Assembly: GCA_964591085.1 (NCBI GenBank)
Contig: CAZPXH010000009.1
Coordinates: 32,864 to 96,863 of the forward strand
Reading direction: 5' to 3'
Length of the DNA stretch: 64,000 nt
DNA from: CAZPXH01 sp964591085
GTDB taxonomy: Bacteria; Spirochaetota; Spirochaetia; DSM-27196; CAZPXH01
Made by a program: the position numbers and the translations under genes. Within the stretch, counting starts at the first letter, position 1. The number at the start of each line of letters is the position of its first letter. The notes beneath the pieces are model-generated. The model saw nothing but the letters and a program-made list of their open reading frames with translations. It ran no database searches and had not been told where the DNA came from. Of this stretch, positions 8,102 to 16,610 are shown piece by piece.

Positions 8102-8897
8102 GGAAAACTTTTGGAAGGCTAAACACTCAGGGTCCCTGCGTCAATTTGCGCTGATTCCGGCGATTGCTGCGGCCCTGCTGCTCCTCGGCAGCCTGGGCCT
8201 GAGCGCTCAGTCCCTGTTTGAGCGGGGTCAGCAGGCCTTCCTGGCCAATGACCTGGAAGAAGCCCTGCCGCTTCTGGAAGCGGCCCGGAACACCGATCCA
8301 TCCCGGGCGGAGACCTACGCGTATCTCGCGGTGGGTTACACGGCACTCGGTCGGGGTGCAGAGGCGGAACGGGTTCTGCAGGCAGGAGTCACTGCAGTCG
8401 GCGCACGGTCTGCCGAGCCTGCGTTCAACCTGGGTGTGATCCTGCAGACCCAGGGGCGCCAAGCAGAGGCCGCAAGCGCCTACAGTCAGGCCATCACCCT
8501 GCGGCCGGACTACGCTGCCGCCTATCTCAACCGCGCCAACGCCAACCTGGAGGCCGGTGAGCTGCTTGCAGCTGCAGATGACTACAGCGTGTATCTTTCG
8601 CTCGAACCGGGCTCACCGCAGGCACCAACCATCCGCGAGCTGATATCCTTGCTCCGTGGCGATGTGGCAGCAGCCGAGGAGGCCGCGCGCGCCCGGGCGG
8701 AAGCCGAAGCCCGCGATGCTGAGCGACTGGCCGAACTGGAGCGACAGCGGGAGGCTGAGGCTGCCGCGCGACGGGAGGCCCTGCTGTCCAACGTGCTGAA
8801 CTCTCTGAGTACCGCTGCCTCGGACGAGGCCAACAACATCGGCGCGGGGAGTGCCGGTGCGCAGGATGAAGACGAGGTGATTGGCCGTGCCGACTAG
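8100..8897 (+). CDS. exported TPR protein with an Ala/Glu/Arg-rich helical tail
   Basis: 265 residues from ATG 8100. A basic start and hydrophobic run (about residues 13-34, FALIPAIAAALLLLGSLGL) ending in SAQS look like a cleavable signal peptide, so the protein is probably periplasmic. At least three TPR units follow (FLANDLEEALPLLEAARNTD, AEAASAYSQAITLRPDYAAA). From about residue 190 the chain is a long charged helix (ARAEAEARDAERLAELERQ), a probable coiled coil. The start is shared with the divergent TPR gene in the sequence CATG, and no ribosome site precedes it. It is followed after 71 bases by another TPR gene of the same style, so both may act in one assembly. Function unknown. Confidence 0.78.
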   Translation: MENFWKAKHSGSLRQFALIPAIAAALLLLGSLGLSAQSLFERGQQAFLANDLEEALPLLEAARNTDPSRAETYAYLAVGYTALGRGAEAERVLQAGVTAVGARSAEPAFNLGVILQTQGRQAEAASAYSQAITLRPDYAAAYLNRANANLEAGELLAAADDYSVYLSLEPGSPQAPTIRELISLLRGDVAAAEEAARARAEAEARDAERLAELERQREAEAAARREALLSNVLNSLSTAASDEANNIGAGSAGAQDEDEVIGRAD

Positions 8898-8968
8898 CCT
8901 CGGCTCTGTTATCACCAGGCGCCCGCCGGCTGGCCGGAAGCGCGAAAACCCGGGGGAGGGGAACACAC

Positions 8969-10888
8969 ATGGCCCGTTTCTTTGCCGATAAAAGGCGACT
9001 GATCATTATTGGCGGCATTGCGCTTGCCGTGCTGCTTGCTGGCGGCGGAGCGTTCCTGCTCAGCCGCGCCGGCGGTGGAAACTCTGCACGGGACAACGCG
9101 GTGATCCTTGCGCGGGACTACCTGGAAAATAACCAGTTTGACCGAGCCCTGGACATCGTTGATGGGATCTTGCTGGAAGATTCCGGCGACCAGGACGCCC
9201 GCGAACTGAAGCAGGAGATCCTGGACGCAAAGGCCGCCTTTGATTCGGCGCGGCGGGAGGAAGAACTCGCACGGCTGGAACAGAACCAGGAGAACCCGGG
9301 AGCGGATTCGGTTCGCCAGGCAGAGGCAGCGGCGCGAGCCGCAGAATCCGCCGCCCGCCAGGCCGAGGCAGAGCTTGCTTCCCGACTGGAAGATCAGCGG
9401 CTGGAACAGCAGCGGCGGCAGGAACAGGAAGCGGCCGCTCGCGCTGCCCAGGAAGAGGCCCGCCTGGCGGCGCTCAGCCAGGAGGAACAGCAGCGGCAGC
9501 GGGAGATCAGCCAGCTCCTCACCCGGGCCAACCAGTCCCTGGAGCGTGAGGAGTTCCTGCAGGCTCGGGGATTCCTGAACCAGGTCCTGGAGATTGATGA
9601 CGAGGAACCCCGGGCGTTTGCAAGCTTTGCGCGGAGCTACGTGGAGGAAGACGTGAGCGTTGCCTCCAATCGGGAGCTGGCACGGACCTATGCGCAGCGC
9701 GCGATCAGTGCGGATCCCAGCCTGTGGGAGCCCTACTACGCGCTTGGCCAGGTCTTTCATGAAACCCAGAACCTGGACGCCGCAATCCGGGAGTACCGAA
9801 ACGCCGCGGACCGCGCGCCGGACAATGCCCGCGTCTACTTTGAGCTGGGAAACGCCCAGTTTGACGCACGGCGCTACGCCGATGCCCGCCAGTCTTACGA
9901 GACCAGCGTCTTCCTGGACAACACCAACGAGGACGCTTTCTTTAACCTTGGGCTGACGCATGAACGCCTGGGCTCCAACAGCGCCGCTCTTCAGGCCTTC
10001 CAGACCGCTGTAGCGGTCCGAGGTGACTACGCAACCGCACACTTCAAGGTAGGCGATATTCTCCGCAAGACCGGCAATCTTGTCGGCGCGGTAGAAGCGT
10101 TTCAGCAGGCCATCACCCACGATCCGGATGAGGACCGCAATCATCGCGCGCTCGGGCTTGCACTGCTGGAGCAGGGACAGCGCCAGGAGGCACTTGTGGC
10201 CTTTGAGCAGGCCGTGGCGCTGGGTGCGAGCAGCGCAACGAACAACTACAACCTGGCAAACGCCAACTACGAGCTGGGTCAACTGGAGACCGCGCTACCC
10301 TACGCTGCAGAGGCTTTGCGGATTGAGCCAACCAACGCGGTGTACAACTACACCCTTGCCCTGGTCATTGACGGTCTGGGCGAAGCGGGGACTGCGACCC
10401 GGTACTATCAGGAAGCAATCCGGCTGGATCCAAGCTACCTTGCGCCGCGGATCAACCTGGGGATTGTGCAGCAGGAGGCCGGTCAGCTGGATGCTGCCCT
10501 GGAAACTTTCCTGACCGCCTATCAGATTGCGCCCGGGTCAGCCGAGGTCAACAACAACCTCGGCAACGTGTATCGCTTGCGTGAACTCTACGACGATTCT
10601 ATTCGCCACTACGGGCTCGCCATTGACGCGAGGCCGAACAACGTACTTACCCGGTACAACCTGGCCCTCAGCCTTATTGCCACCGAGTCCCTGGCGCAGG
10701 CAGAGCGGGAGCTTCAGACGGTGTTGAATCTGGATGACCGGTACTGGCCTGCCTACCATCGCCTTGGTGAGGTGCTTATCGCCCGGGACCGTCCGGATGA
10801 AGCGCGGGGTTACCTGGAAGATCTTGTTTCCGGAAATCCCTCTTACGCAGAGATCAGCGAAGTTCAGCAGCTTCTCGCCGGTCTCTAA
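8969..10888 (+). CDS. large membrane-anchored TPR protein
   Basis: 639 residues. Ribosome site GGAGGGG lies just before ATG 8969. N-terminal basic stretch and one membrane helix (about 10-33, LIIIGGIALAVLLAGGGAFLL), then a helical/coiled region about 80-175 rich in Glu, Gln, Ala and Arg, then at least ten TPR units from about 175 to the end (for instance YFELGNAQFDARRYADARQS, and NLGNVYRLRELYDDSIRHYG). Such arrays are protein-docking platforms. It shares the TPR/coiled-coil make-up with the preceding gene and the membrane TPR gene opposite, suggesting one envelope-associated complex; this is inference from composition and position. The intergenic region after it (10889-10957, convergent with mutL) shows no clear T-tailed hairpin. 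Confidence 0.83.
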   Translation: MARFFADKRRLIIIGGIALAVLLAGGGAFLLSRAGGGNSARDNAVILARDYLENNQFDRALDIVDGILLEDSGDQDARELKQEILDAKAAFDSARREEELARLEQNQENPGADSVRQAEAAARAAESAARQAEAELASRLEDQRLEQQRRQEQEAAARAAQEEARLAALSQEEQQRQREISQLLTRANQSLEREEFLQARGFLNQVLEIDDEEPRAFASFARSYVEEDVSVASNRELARTYAQRAISADPSLWEPYYALGQVFHETQNLDAAIREYRNAADRAPDNARVYFELGNAQFDARRYADARQSYETSVFLDNTNEDAFFNLGLTHERLGSNSAALQAFQTAVAVRGDYATAHFKVGDILRKTGNLVGAVEAFQQAITHDPDEDRNHRALGLALLEQGQRQEALVAFEQAVALGASSATNNYNLANANYELGQLETALPYAAEALRIEPTNAVYNYTLALVIDGLGEAGTATRYYQEAIRLDPSYLAPRINLGIVQQEAGQLDAALETFLTAYQIAPGSAEVNNNLGNVYRLRELYDDSIRHYGLAIDARPNNVLTRYNLALSLIATESLAQAERELQTVLNLDDRYWPAYHRLGEVLIARDRPDEARGYLEDLVSGNPSYAEISEVQQLLAGL

Positions 10889-10957
10889 CCGGAGCTCCGC
10901 GGAAGCTCACCGCCTCGAGTTCCCTGAGCATAGCGGTCTCAGCGAGCCGACCGCGTG

Positions 10958-12790
10958 TTAGTCCCTTGAGACAGCGGCTCTCAGCTCTGAGCGGCTGAAG
11001 CGGCGGAACACGGGCCTTCCGTGCGGGCAGCGCGGATCAGGATCATCGCCAAGCGAGTCCAGAATTGCCTGAGCCGCATCCGGATCAGGCAGGTCTCCCG
11101 CCTTGAGAGCCGCTCGGCAGGCCCGGTTTGCGAACAATGCCTGGGCCAGCGGCAGGGTCCCGCCGGGGAGCTGTTCCAGCTCCGCAAGCAGTGTCTGGGC
11201 GTTGCCGGAGAAGAGCAGCGGCACACCGATGAGCTCCCACTCGCCCGGAGCGCGCCTGCGTACGCCTATGCCCGCCCGGCCAAGTTCTCCCTGGCGCTCA
11301 GCAAGGCGGAGATCGACCGCCGGATCCACCAGGAACGGCAAGGGAATGAGCAGGTGCTGGCTGGTGCCGGTGGCCAGGAAGGCCCGGTAGAGCTGTCTCT
11401 CGTGCGCGGCGTGGAAATCCACCACGTACAGCGCGGAATCATCCTGAGCCAACAGGAATTCGTTGAACAGCGGCCCCCGGTACAGCAGACGGGCGCCAGG
11501 TGCGGGCCGGGCCGTGGGAGTGGTGGCCGTGACTTGCCCATCGTTCGATGCCGTATCGCGGACCTGCTCGCGGTGCGGCTCGCGCTCCGGCCCCCCAGGC
11601 AGCTCTGCCCTCCCCGCTGGCGCAAGCGCTGGCTTTGGCCCCGTCGCTGGCGCCAGCCCCGAGGATTCGGCGGCCCACCACCCCGGCTGCTTGGCCGTGA
11701 TCGCGGGCTGTACCGTAGCGGAAGCGCCCAAGTGGTCCGATGCCCAGCGTTGCACCAGTTCCACCACCGCGTGGTGCATGTCACTGGCCCGGCGGAGCTT
11801 CACTTCCCGCTTGGCCGGATGGACGTTGGGGTCAACCAGGCCGGGATCCGCATCCAGCATCACCAGCGCAATCGGGTGCCTGCCGTTTGGCATGAGGCCC
11901 GTGTAGCCGTACTCGATTGCCTGAACAAAACGGAAATCGGTCACCGGTCTGTGATTCACGCAGATCCGGATTCCACCGCGGTCACCGCGAAACAGTCCTG
12001 GCTCACCCAGGGCCAAGCGAATCCGAAATGCTCCGTAGTCGCCGGTGATCTCTTGCAGCAGCCGAGCCTGGACTGCTGGCCCCATCACCGCGGAAAAGCG
12101 CTCTGCGATGCTGCCGACTGCCGGGAGGGTGAGCGAGGTCCGTGCCCGCGGGTCGGCGCTCCCGGTGCTTGCCGCAAGTCCCGAGCGTGGGCTGCCGCCA
12201 TCCGGTGGCGCGTCCGTCGGCAATGTGAGGAGGGTGAATGCCACTTCCGGAAAGCCCAGGGCCCGGTTCTGCACCTCCCGGCGGACTGCCGCCGCCTCCG
12301 CACGCTCAGACCGGAGGAAGTTGCGCCTGCCGGGAAGCTGGTGAAAGAGCCTGCTCACGCGGACCATGGTGCCGCTGCCCCGGGGATGTGCTTGCAGAAC
12401 CTGCTGTTCGCCTGCTTCAACCACCAGTCGTGATCCCTCACCGCAGAATGCAGTCTCAATCTCCAGCCGGGCCACGGCTGCAATGCTCGCCAGGGCCTCC
12501 CCGCGGAACCCCATGGTGCCCACCGTGTCCAGATCGTGTTCCGTGTGGATCTTGCTTGTGGCGTGGGTATGCCAGCAAAGCTCCAGGTCTTCCGGTGGCA
12601 TGCCCGTCCCGTTGTCCGTAACGGAAAGCAAACCGAGGCCACCATGCAAAAAGGCCACCTCAATTGAGGTGGCCCCCGCATCAACTGCGTTGTCAATCAA
12701 CTCCCGCGCTACCGCGGCCGGTCGGTCAATGACCTCGCCGGCCGCGATCCGCTGGGCTACGCCCGGTGGGAGCTTGCGAATCCGGCCCAG
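10958..12790 (-). CDS. mutL: DNA mismatch repair protein MutL, apparent CTG start
   Basis: 610 residues from CTG (complement of 12788-12790). N-terminal GHKL ATPase: GRIRKLPPGVAQRIAAGEVI begins at residue 2, then RELIDNAVDAGAT with catalytic Glu30 and Mg-binding Asn34, DNGTGMP and GFRGEALASI. C-terminal domain: DFHAAHERQLYR where endonuclease-type MutL has DQHA(x)2E(x)4E, plus ACRAALKAGD and CPHGRP. A stop TAA (12794-12796) closes the frame two codons upstream; the only initiator candidate is CTG, 8 nt after a perfect AGGAGG. Starting instead at TTG 12700 would delete the catalytic Glu. The stop of the upstream FecR-domain gene is three bases before, so translation is coupled in a four-gene unit. 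Confidence 0.94.
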   Translation of the reverse strand: MGRIRKLPPGVAQRIAAGEVIDRPAAVARELIDNAVDAGATSIEVAFLHGGLGLLSVTDNGTGMPPEDLELCWHTHATSKIHTEHDLDTVGTMGFRGEALASIAAVARLEIETAFCGEGSRLVVEAGEQQVLQAHPRGSGTMVRVSRLFHQLPGRRNFLRSERAEAAAVRREVQNRALGFPEVAFTLLTLPTDAPPDGGSPRSGLAASTGSADPRARTSLTLPAVGSIAERFSAVMGPAVQARLLQEITGDYGAFRIRLALGEPGLFRGDRGGIRICVNHRPVTDFRFVQAIEYGYTGLMPNGRHPIALVMLDADPGLVDPNVHPAKREVKLRRASDMHHAVVELVQRWASDHLGASATVQPAITAKQPGWWAAESSGLAPATGPKPALAPAGRAELPGGPEREPHREQVRDTASNDGQVTATTPTARPAPGARLLYRGPLFNEFLLAQDDSALYVVDFHAAHERQLYRAFLATGTSQHLLIPLPFLVDPAVDLRLAERQGELGRAGIGVRRRAPGEWELIGVPLLFSGNAQTLLAELEQLPGGTLPLAQALFANRACRAALKAGDLPDPDAAQAILDSLGDDPDPRCPHGRPVFRRFSRSELRAAVSRD

Positions 12791-12793
12791 GGC

Positions 12794-15127
12794 TTATTCC
12801 TCCTCGGCCGGTGCACCACCTCCCCCGCTGATGCGGGTTTCCACAGTGATGGATGGCGCGTAGCGCGGATTGCCAGTTACCGGATCGTACTGCAACGATC
12901 CGTCCTCATTGCGGAGCACCGTGGTAGTGACAACCACTGCAATGTTCATAATCGGAGCAACGGGATAGATGATCTCACCCGAAAGCGTAGTGTTGGCGTC
13001 AAGCAGGCTTATCCCCTCAATCCCCTGGTCATACTCGGGGAACAGCGGCGCGCCGATGATCGTGGGAGCAAACCCGGTTCGCGTGTAGCTGATGCTACCC
13101 GTGAGGTCACCGTTGGAGAGGAAGTCAAAGGTTCCCCGAGGAATGCTCACCGTCATCGAGAGATCAATCAGGTCATCTTCGGTGATCTGCACCGTACCGT
13201 CCTCCAGCACCTGCCAGGGCCAGAAGTAGCCACCCGTAAGGGTCACCAGGTCAAAGAAGGTTCCACCGATCTCACCGTAGACACCGGTTGTCCGAATGGG
13301 ATCGGTTCCGATGGTGTCGTTGGTCGCCGCAAGGGCGTAGTCCAGGGCGTCAATCACACGATCCCCGCGCAACCGCTCGTATCCCGGACCATAGAAGGAC
13401 GGAATGAACTCACCAACAAAATCCCGGTACTCCAGGCGGTAGTCGATCGGTCCAATGTTCCCAAGTACACCGGAGGTCACGCCGTAACTGGCGATGATGT
13501 CGGTGAAGTCTCCCGAGAGGCCCTCTGCCCCGACAAAGGGACCGGCAGGAACGTCACCAAAGGCGTTCCGGAGGACCGGTACAAAGGTGCCGGCCTGGCC
13601 AAAGAGGGTTGCGTTCAGGGCATCAGCGTTCCGCAGAATGCTGAGGCTGACGTCCGCGGCAGGGTTCACAAACACAGGATCCGCAGCGATGTAATCGGCG
13701 AATGCTGCTTCCGTTGACGGCAGAGCACTGGCGGGGGAGAGGTCCACCGCCGCACCGGCTCCAATGGACACGCCCCGGCCCAGGAAGACCCGGAGTCCGA
13801 TCACCTCGGGGTTGCCAAACGAGTTCGTCAGTGCCTCAAAGCCCAGTCGCTCGCCCTGCAGGCCAACGTTGATTCCAACGCGGCGAATGGCCGGGAAATC
13901 GGTGTCGTTGGCAAAGTCCTGCATCACAATGCCGTAGCCAAGGCTCAGGTTGTTCAGGTTTCCAAGCTTGAAGAACAGGCTTGCGTCGTCCGCGCCACGG
14001 AGGAACGCATCCCGGTCATTGAACTCAATAAAGCGGAACTTGAGCGCCGTGTCTGCGATCGCATCCAGTGCGGCCGCCTGGGTGTCCTCCTGGTCGGTAC
14101 CAAAGGACCACTCGTCATTACCTGCGGGCCTATACCAGTCCTGCGGATCAAAGAGGTTGCTCTGATAGATGACCGGGAGATACAGACCAAAGTTCCAGCG
14201 GCCCAGAGCAAAGGCCGGCTGTCCGACCACCTTGCCGTAAGTCACACCATCAATGGTCACTGATCCCAGCTCAAAGCCCAAGGCATCCAGGGTATTCAGG
14301 ACCCATTCCGGTGTCTGGTCTTCAAATTCGGGCTGTGCCGGCTCAACCGGTTCCGGTTCCGGTTCCGGCTCGGGCTCTGCCTGGGCAGCTGCCTCGTTGG
14401 CATCCTGGATGGCCTGCTGCGCCTGCTGTTGCACCTGCTGCACCTGCTCAAGCAGGTTGTTCAGGTCACGGCTCAGATTCTGCAGGTCCGGTGCCTGGAA
14501 ACTCAGGAGGCCGTTCAGCGCTCCGGAGATCCGTTCCGCACCCCAGCCGACAACACCTTCATCAGGTGCAAAGCCGAATCCGGCCGGGACCTCCAGCTCG
14601 CCGTCCGGCGTTTCCACAAACAGGCTGCTGGAGCCGTCTTGTTCCGGAAGGGTGAAGATCTCGCCTTCACCGTCACCGCCAAGGCTGAAGTCCGTACCAC
14701 GGACACCACCAACGGTGTTTCCGGTGCGGACCCGCACCTGCTGGCCACTGCCCGTAAGTCCACGAGCCACCGCGCGGGCGCGGCCGCCACTAACCGAAAG
14801 GTTGGCGTCCGGGTTTTCAATCGGGCCAAGGGAGAACGCAAACTCGGTGGGTCCGGACATTCTCATGCTGATCGTGGCACCGGCCTCGGTGGTCAGAACC
14901 ACTTCCAGGAAGGTTCCCGCCGGGACCGAGATGGTTCCCGAGGTGTCCAGCGGAGAACCGTTCTCCAGCGGTGTGTCAAATCCGGCATCATCCACAAAGA
15001 CGGCGCCGCCGGTTGTGAAGGCGACGGTACCGCCGGTGAACTGGGCGTTCGGCGGTTGTGACTGACCAAAGACAAGCCCGGTGACCGCGAGTGCCAGGAT
15101 CAACAGGCTCAGGATCTTTCGACTCAT
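12794..15127 (-). CDS. exported FecR-domain protein with coiled coil, Glu-Pro linker and beta-barrel-like C-terminus
   Basis: 777 residues from the ATG at 15125-15127, preceded by AAGGAG at 7 nt; an in-frame ATG 3 codons earlier is less well placed. Signal peptide about residues 1-22 (ends LVFGQS). A FecR domain at about 35-160 contains RVRTGNTVGGVRGTDF. A helical region (LEQVQQVQQQAQQAIQDANE) and an EPEPEPEPEP linker follow, then about 500 residues rich in alternating hydrophobic/Gly strands, suggesting an outer-membrane barrel or beta-solenoid. FecR domains are ligand or protein interaction modules, here on the periplasmic side. It lies between a predicted outer-membrane protein and mutL in one transcription unit. 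Barrel topology is inferred from composition only. Confidence 0.72.
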   Translation of the reverse strand: MSRKILSLLILALAVTGLVFGQSQPPNAQFTGGTVAFTTGGAVFVDDAGFDTPLENGSPLDTSGTISVPAGTFLEVVLTTEAGATISMRMSGPTEFAFSLGPIENPDANLSVSGGRARAVARGLTGSGQQVRVRTGNTVGGVRGTDFSLGGDGEGEIFTLPEQDGSSSLFVETPDGELEVPAGFGFAPDEGVVGWGAERISGALNGLLSFQAPDLQNLSRDLNNLLEQVQQVQQQAQQAIQDANEAAAQAEPEPEPEPEPVEPAQPEFEDQTPEWVLNTLDALGFELGSVTIDGVTYGKVVGQPAFALGRWNFGLYLPVIYQSNLFDPQDWYRPAGNDEWSFGTDQEDTQAAALDAIADTALKFRFIEFNDRDAFLRGADDASLFFKLGNLNNLSLGYGIVMQDFANDTDFPAIRRVGINVGLQGERLGFEALTNSFGNPEVIGLRVFLGRGVSIGAGAAVDLSPASALPSTEAAFADYIAADPVFVNPAADVSLSILRNADALNATLFGQAGTFVPVLRNAFGDVPAGPFVGAEGLSGDFTDIIASYGVTSGVLGNIGPIDYRLEYRDFVGEFIPSFYGPGYERLRGDRVIDALDYALAATNDTIGTDPIRTTGVYGEIGGTFFDLVTLTGGYFWPWQVLEDGTVQITEDDLIDLSMTVSIPRGTFDFLSNGDLTGSISYTRTGFAPTIIGAPLFPEYDQGIEGISLLDANTTLSGEIIYPVAPIMNIAVVVTTTVLRNEDGSLQYDPVTGNPRYAPSITVETRISGGGGAPAEEE
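14349..14378 (+). repeat. hexanucleotide repeat encoding the Glu-Pro linker
   Basis: Three perfect copies of GGTTCC (14349-14366), then two imperfect copies (GGCTCG, GGCTCT), read on the minus strand as repeated Glu-Pro codons in the FecR-domain gene. In-frame, so copy-number change would only alter linker length. Confidence 0.75.
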
Positions 15128-15153
15128 AGTCATGCTCCTTGTACGCTGCTGCA

Positions 15154-16536
15154 TCAGAACAGCGAAATGGCGCTCTCCAACCCGGAGGTCACGTCAAAAG
15201 TGCCTTCGATTGGATCCCATTCAAGATCGTAGACCAGCGATATGACCGCTGCTCCTGTGCGATAGTTGATCCGGGCCTGCACAAGGGCGTTGGTCGGATC
15301 AAAAACTTCGCTGATGCTGGTAAGATATCGCTTGATGTAGGACGCATCAGCGCTGAAGCCGTACAACTCGGCGACTGTTAAGGTCCCCGTCAGAACGGGA
15401 AGCCGCTCGTCCAGGGGATCTACGGTCTCATAATCAATGCCGAAGGGCCCGGAAATGGAAGCGGTGAAATTCACCAGATCGCCTTCCCCGCCGTCAAAAA
15501 AGTTGGGGATTCCAAAGCCTGTTGAAGCAAACCAGCCAACGTAGCCCGGGAACTCTTCTTCATCACTGGAGAGCACGGTGTAGCGGCTGACGCGGAAGGC
15601 GTCATAGCTTGAATCAAAGTAGCTGGGGATGAAGTTGGTTCCCAGGAAGCGCATCTGCGCACCGTAGTTCAGGAAGCCAAGAAGCCGGCCACCCACACCA
15701 AGCATCGCCCCGGTGCTGCCGCTCTGGAAAGCCAGATCACCAAAGCTTGCCAGTGTGGCAACGCCGGACGTGAGAATAGGCAGGAAGACGTCAAACCCGA
15801 ACATTGAAGCACTGTCCGGATCCGCCGGAATAGTCACCACATCGGGATCTGCGTAGTAGTAGGGGTTGCTGTCTGCTGCAACCGTGAATCCCACTTCCAG
15901 CGCCGGAATGATGGGGACGTTCAGAGTCAGCAGCGGCCGACCAAAGATCCGGAAGCCGATCAGGTCCCAGACCGCCATGTTGGCAACAAAGGTCTCAATC
16001 CCCACAAACGGGAAGTTGAACAGCAGCCCGTCAACGTCCAGTTCAAGACCCGCCACGCGCTGTTCAGGAAGGAACACCGTGTTTCGGTAGCCTCCAACAA
16101 GGAAACCATTGCCCAGGGTTGAGCGATCCAGCTCCCCGAAGCGGGCGTAGAGGGAGTCACCCTTGTCGTTCCATCGAATGAAACGAATCTTGGGCAGGTA
16201 GAGCTCCAGGAACCCAAGTTCTGCAGCTTCCGGCGACCAGTCCGCGCGTCGGATGGCAAACTCGTCCCCGTTTTCACCGCCGGTGAACGTGTAGTTGATG
16301 GTGACGTCCAGTCCCAGGCCCAGCTCGTTCTCACCAATGGGGACAACAAGCTCGGGGGTAACCCGCAGCGACTGGAATACCTCGATCTCACCGGTTGCAG
16401 GATCCTCAAAGGATTGCACTCCGATCCCCAGATCAAGGCCGAACTGCGCACCTCCGGCATCCCCGGATTCCTGTGCGCTCAGGTTCATCGCCAGCAGTAC
16501 GGTCAGGAAGACGCCGAGTAGTCGACGCAGGTTCAT
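15154..16536 (-). CDS. predicted outer-membrane beta-barrel protein
   Basis: 460 residues. Start ATG at 16534-16536 follows GGAGG at a good distance; earlier in-frame codons lack support. Signal peptide residues 1-22 (MNLRRLLGVFLTVLLAMNLSAQ). The mature chain is almost entirely short alternating strands with Gly and aromatic residues (for example ELGLGLDVTINYTFTGG, and FGDLAFQSGSTGAMLGVGG) and ends in an aromatic residue (ESAISLF), as many outer-membrane barrels do. No family recognised with confidence. It sits 26 bases before the FecR-domain gene start and 74 bases after the giant exported protein, suggesting these three make a surface or envelope complex. Function unknown. Confidence 0.72.
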   Translation of the reverse strand: MNLRRLLGVFLTVLLAMNLSAQESGDAGGAQFGLDLGIGVQSFEDPATGEIEVFQSLRVTPELVVPIGENELGLGLDVTINYTFTGGENGDEFAIRRADWSPEAAELGFLELYLPKIRFIRWNDKGDSLYARFGELDRSTLGNGFLVGGYRNTVFLPEQRVAGLELDVDGLLFNFPFVGIETFVANMAVWDLIGFRIFGRPLLTLNVPIIPALEVGFTVAADSNPYYYADPDVVTIPADPDSASMFGFDVFLPILTSGVATLASFGDLAFQSGSTGAMLGVGGRLLGFLNYGAQMRFLGTNFIPSYFDSSYDAFRVSRYTVLSSDEEEFPGYVGWFASTGFGIPNFFDGGEGDLVNFTASISGPFGIDYETVDPLDERLPVLTGTLTVAELYGFSADASYIKRYLTSISEVFDPTNALVQARINYRTGAAVISLVYDLEWDPIEGTFDVTSGLESAISLF

Positions 16537-16610
16537 CTGCACCTCCAGAACGGTATTTTGCTTGGAGTATATACCGCCGGAAGCGCCCTTACCAAACGGG
16601 CGGGCCGCTG

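Noticed and set aside
8912..10282. A 456-residue open frame antisense to the TPR gene
   Set aside because: High GC keeps antisense frames open; no motif, and the plus strand has clear TPR repeats.
12700..12790. TTG 12700 as the mutL start
   Set aside because: It would remove the catalytic Glu and the conserved N-terminal 30 residues.
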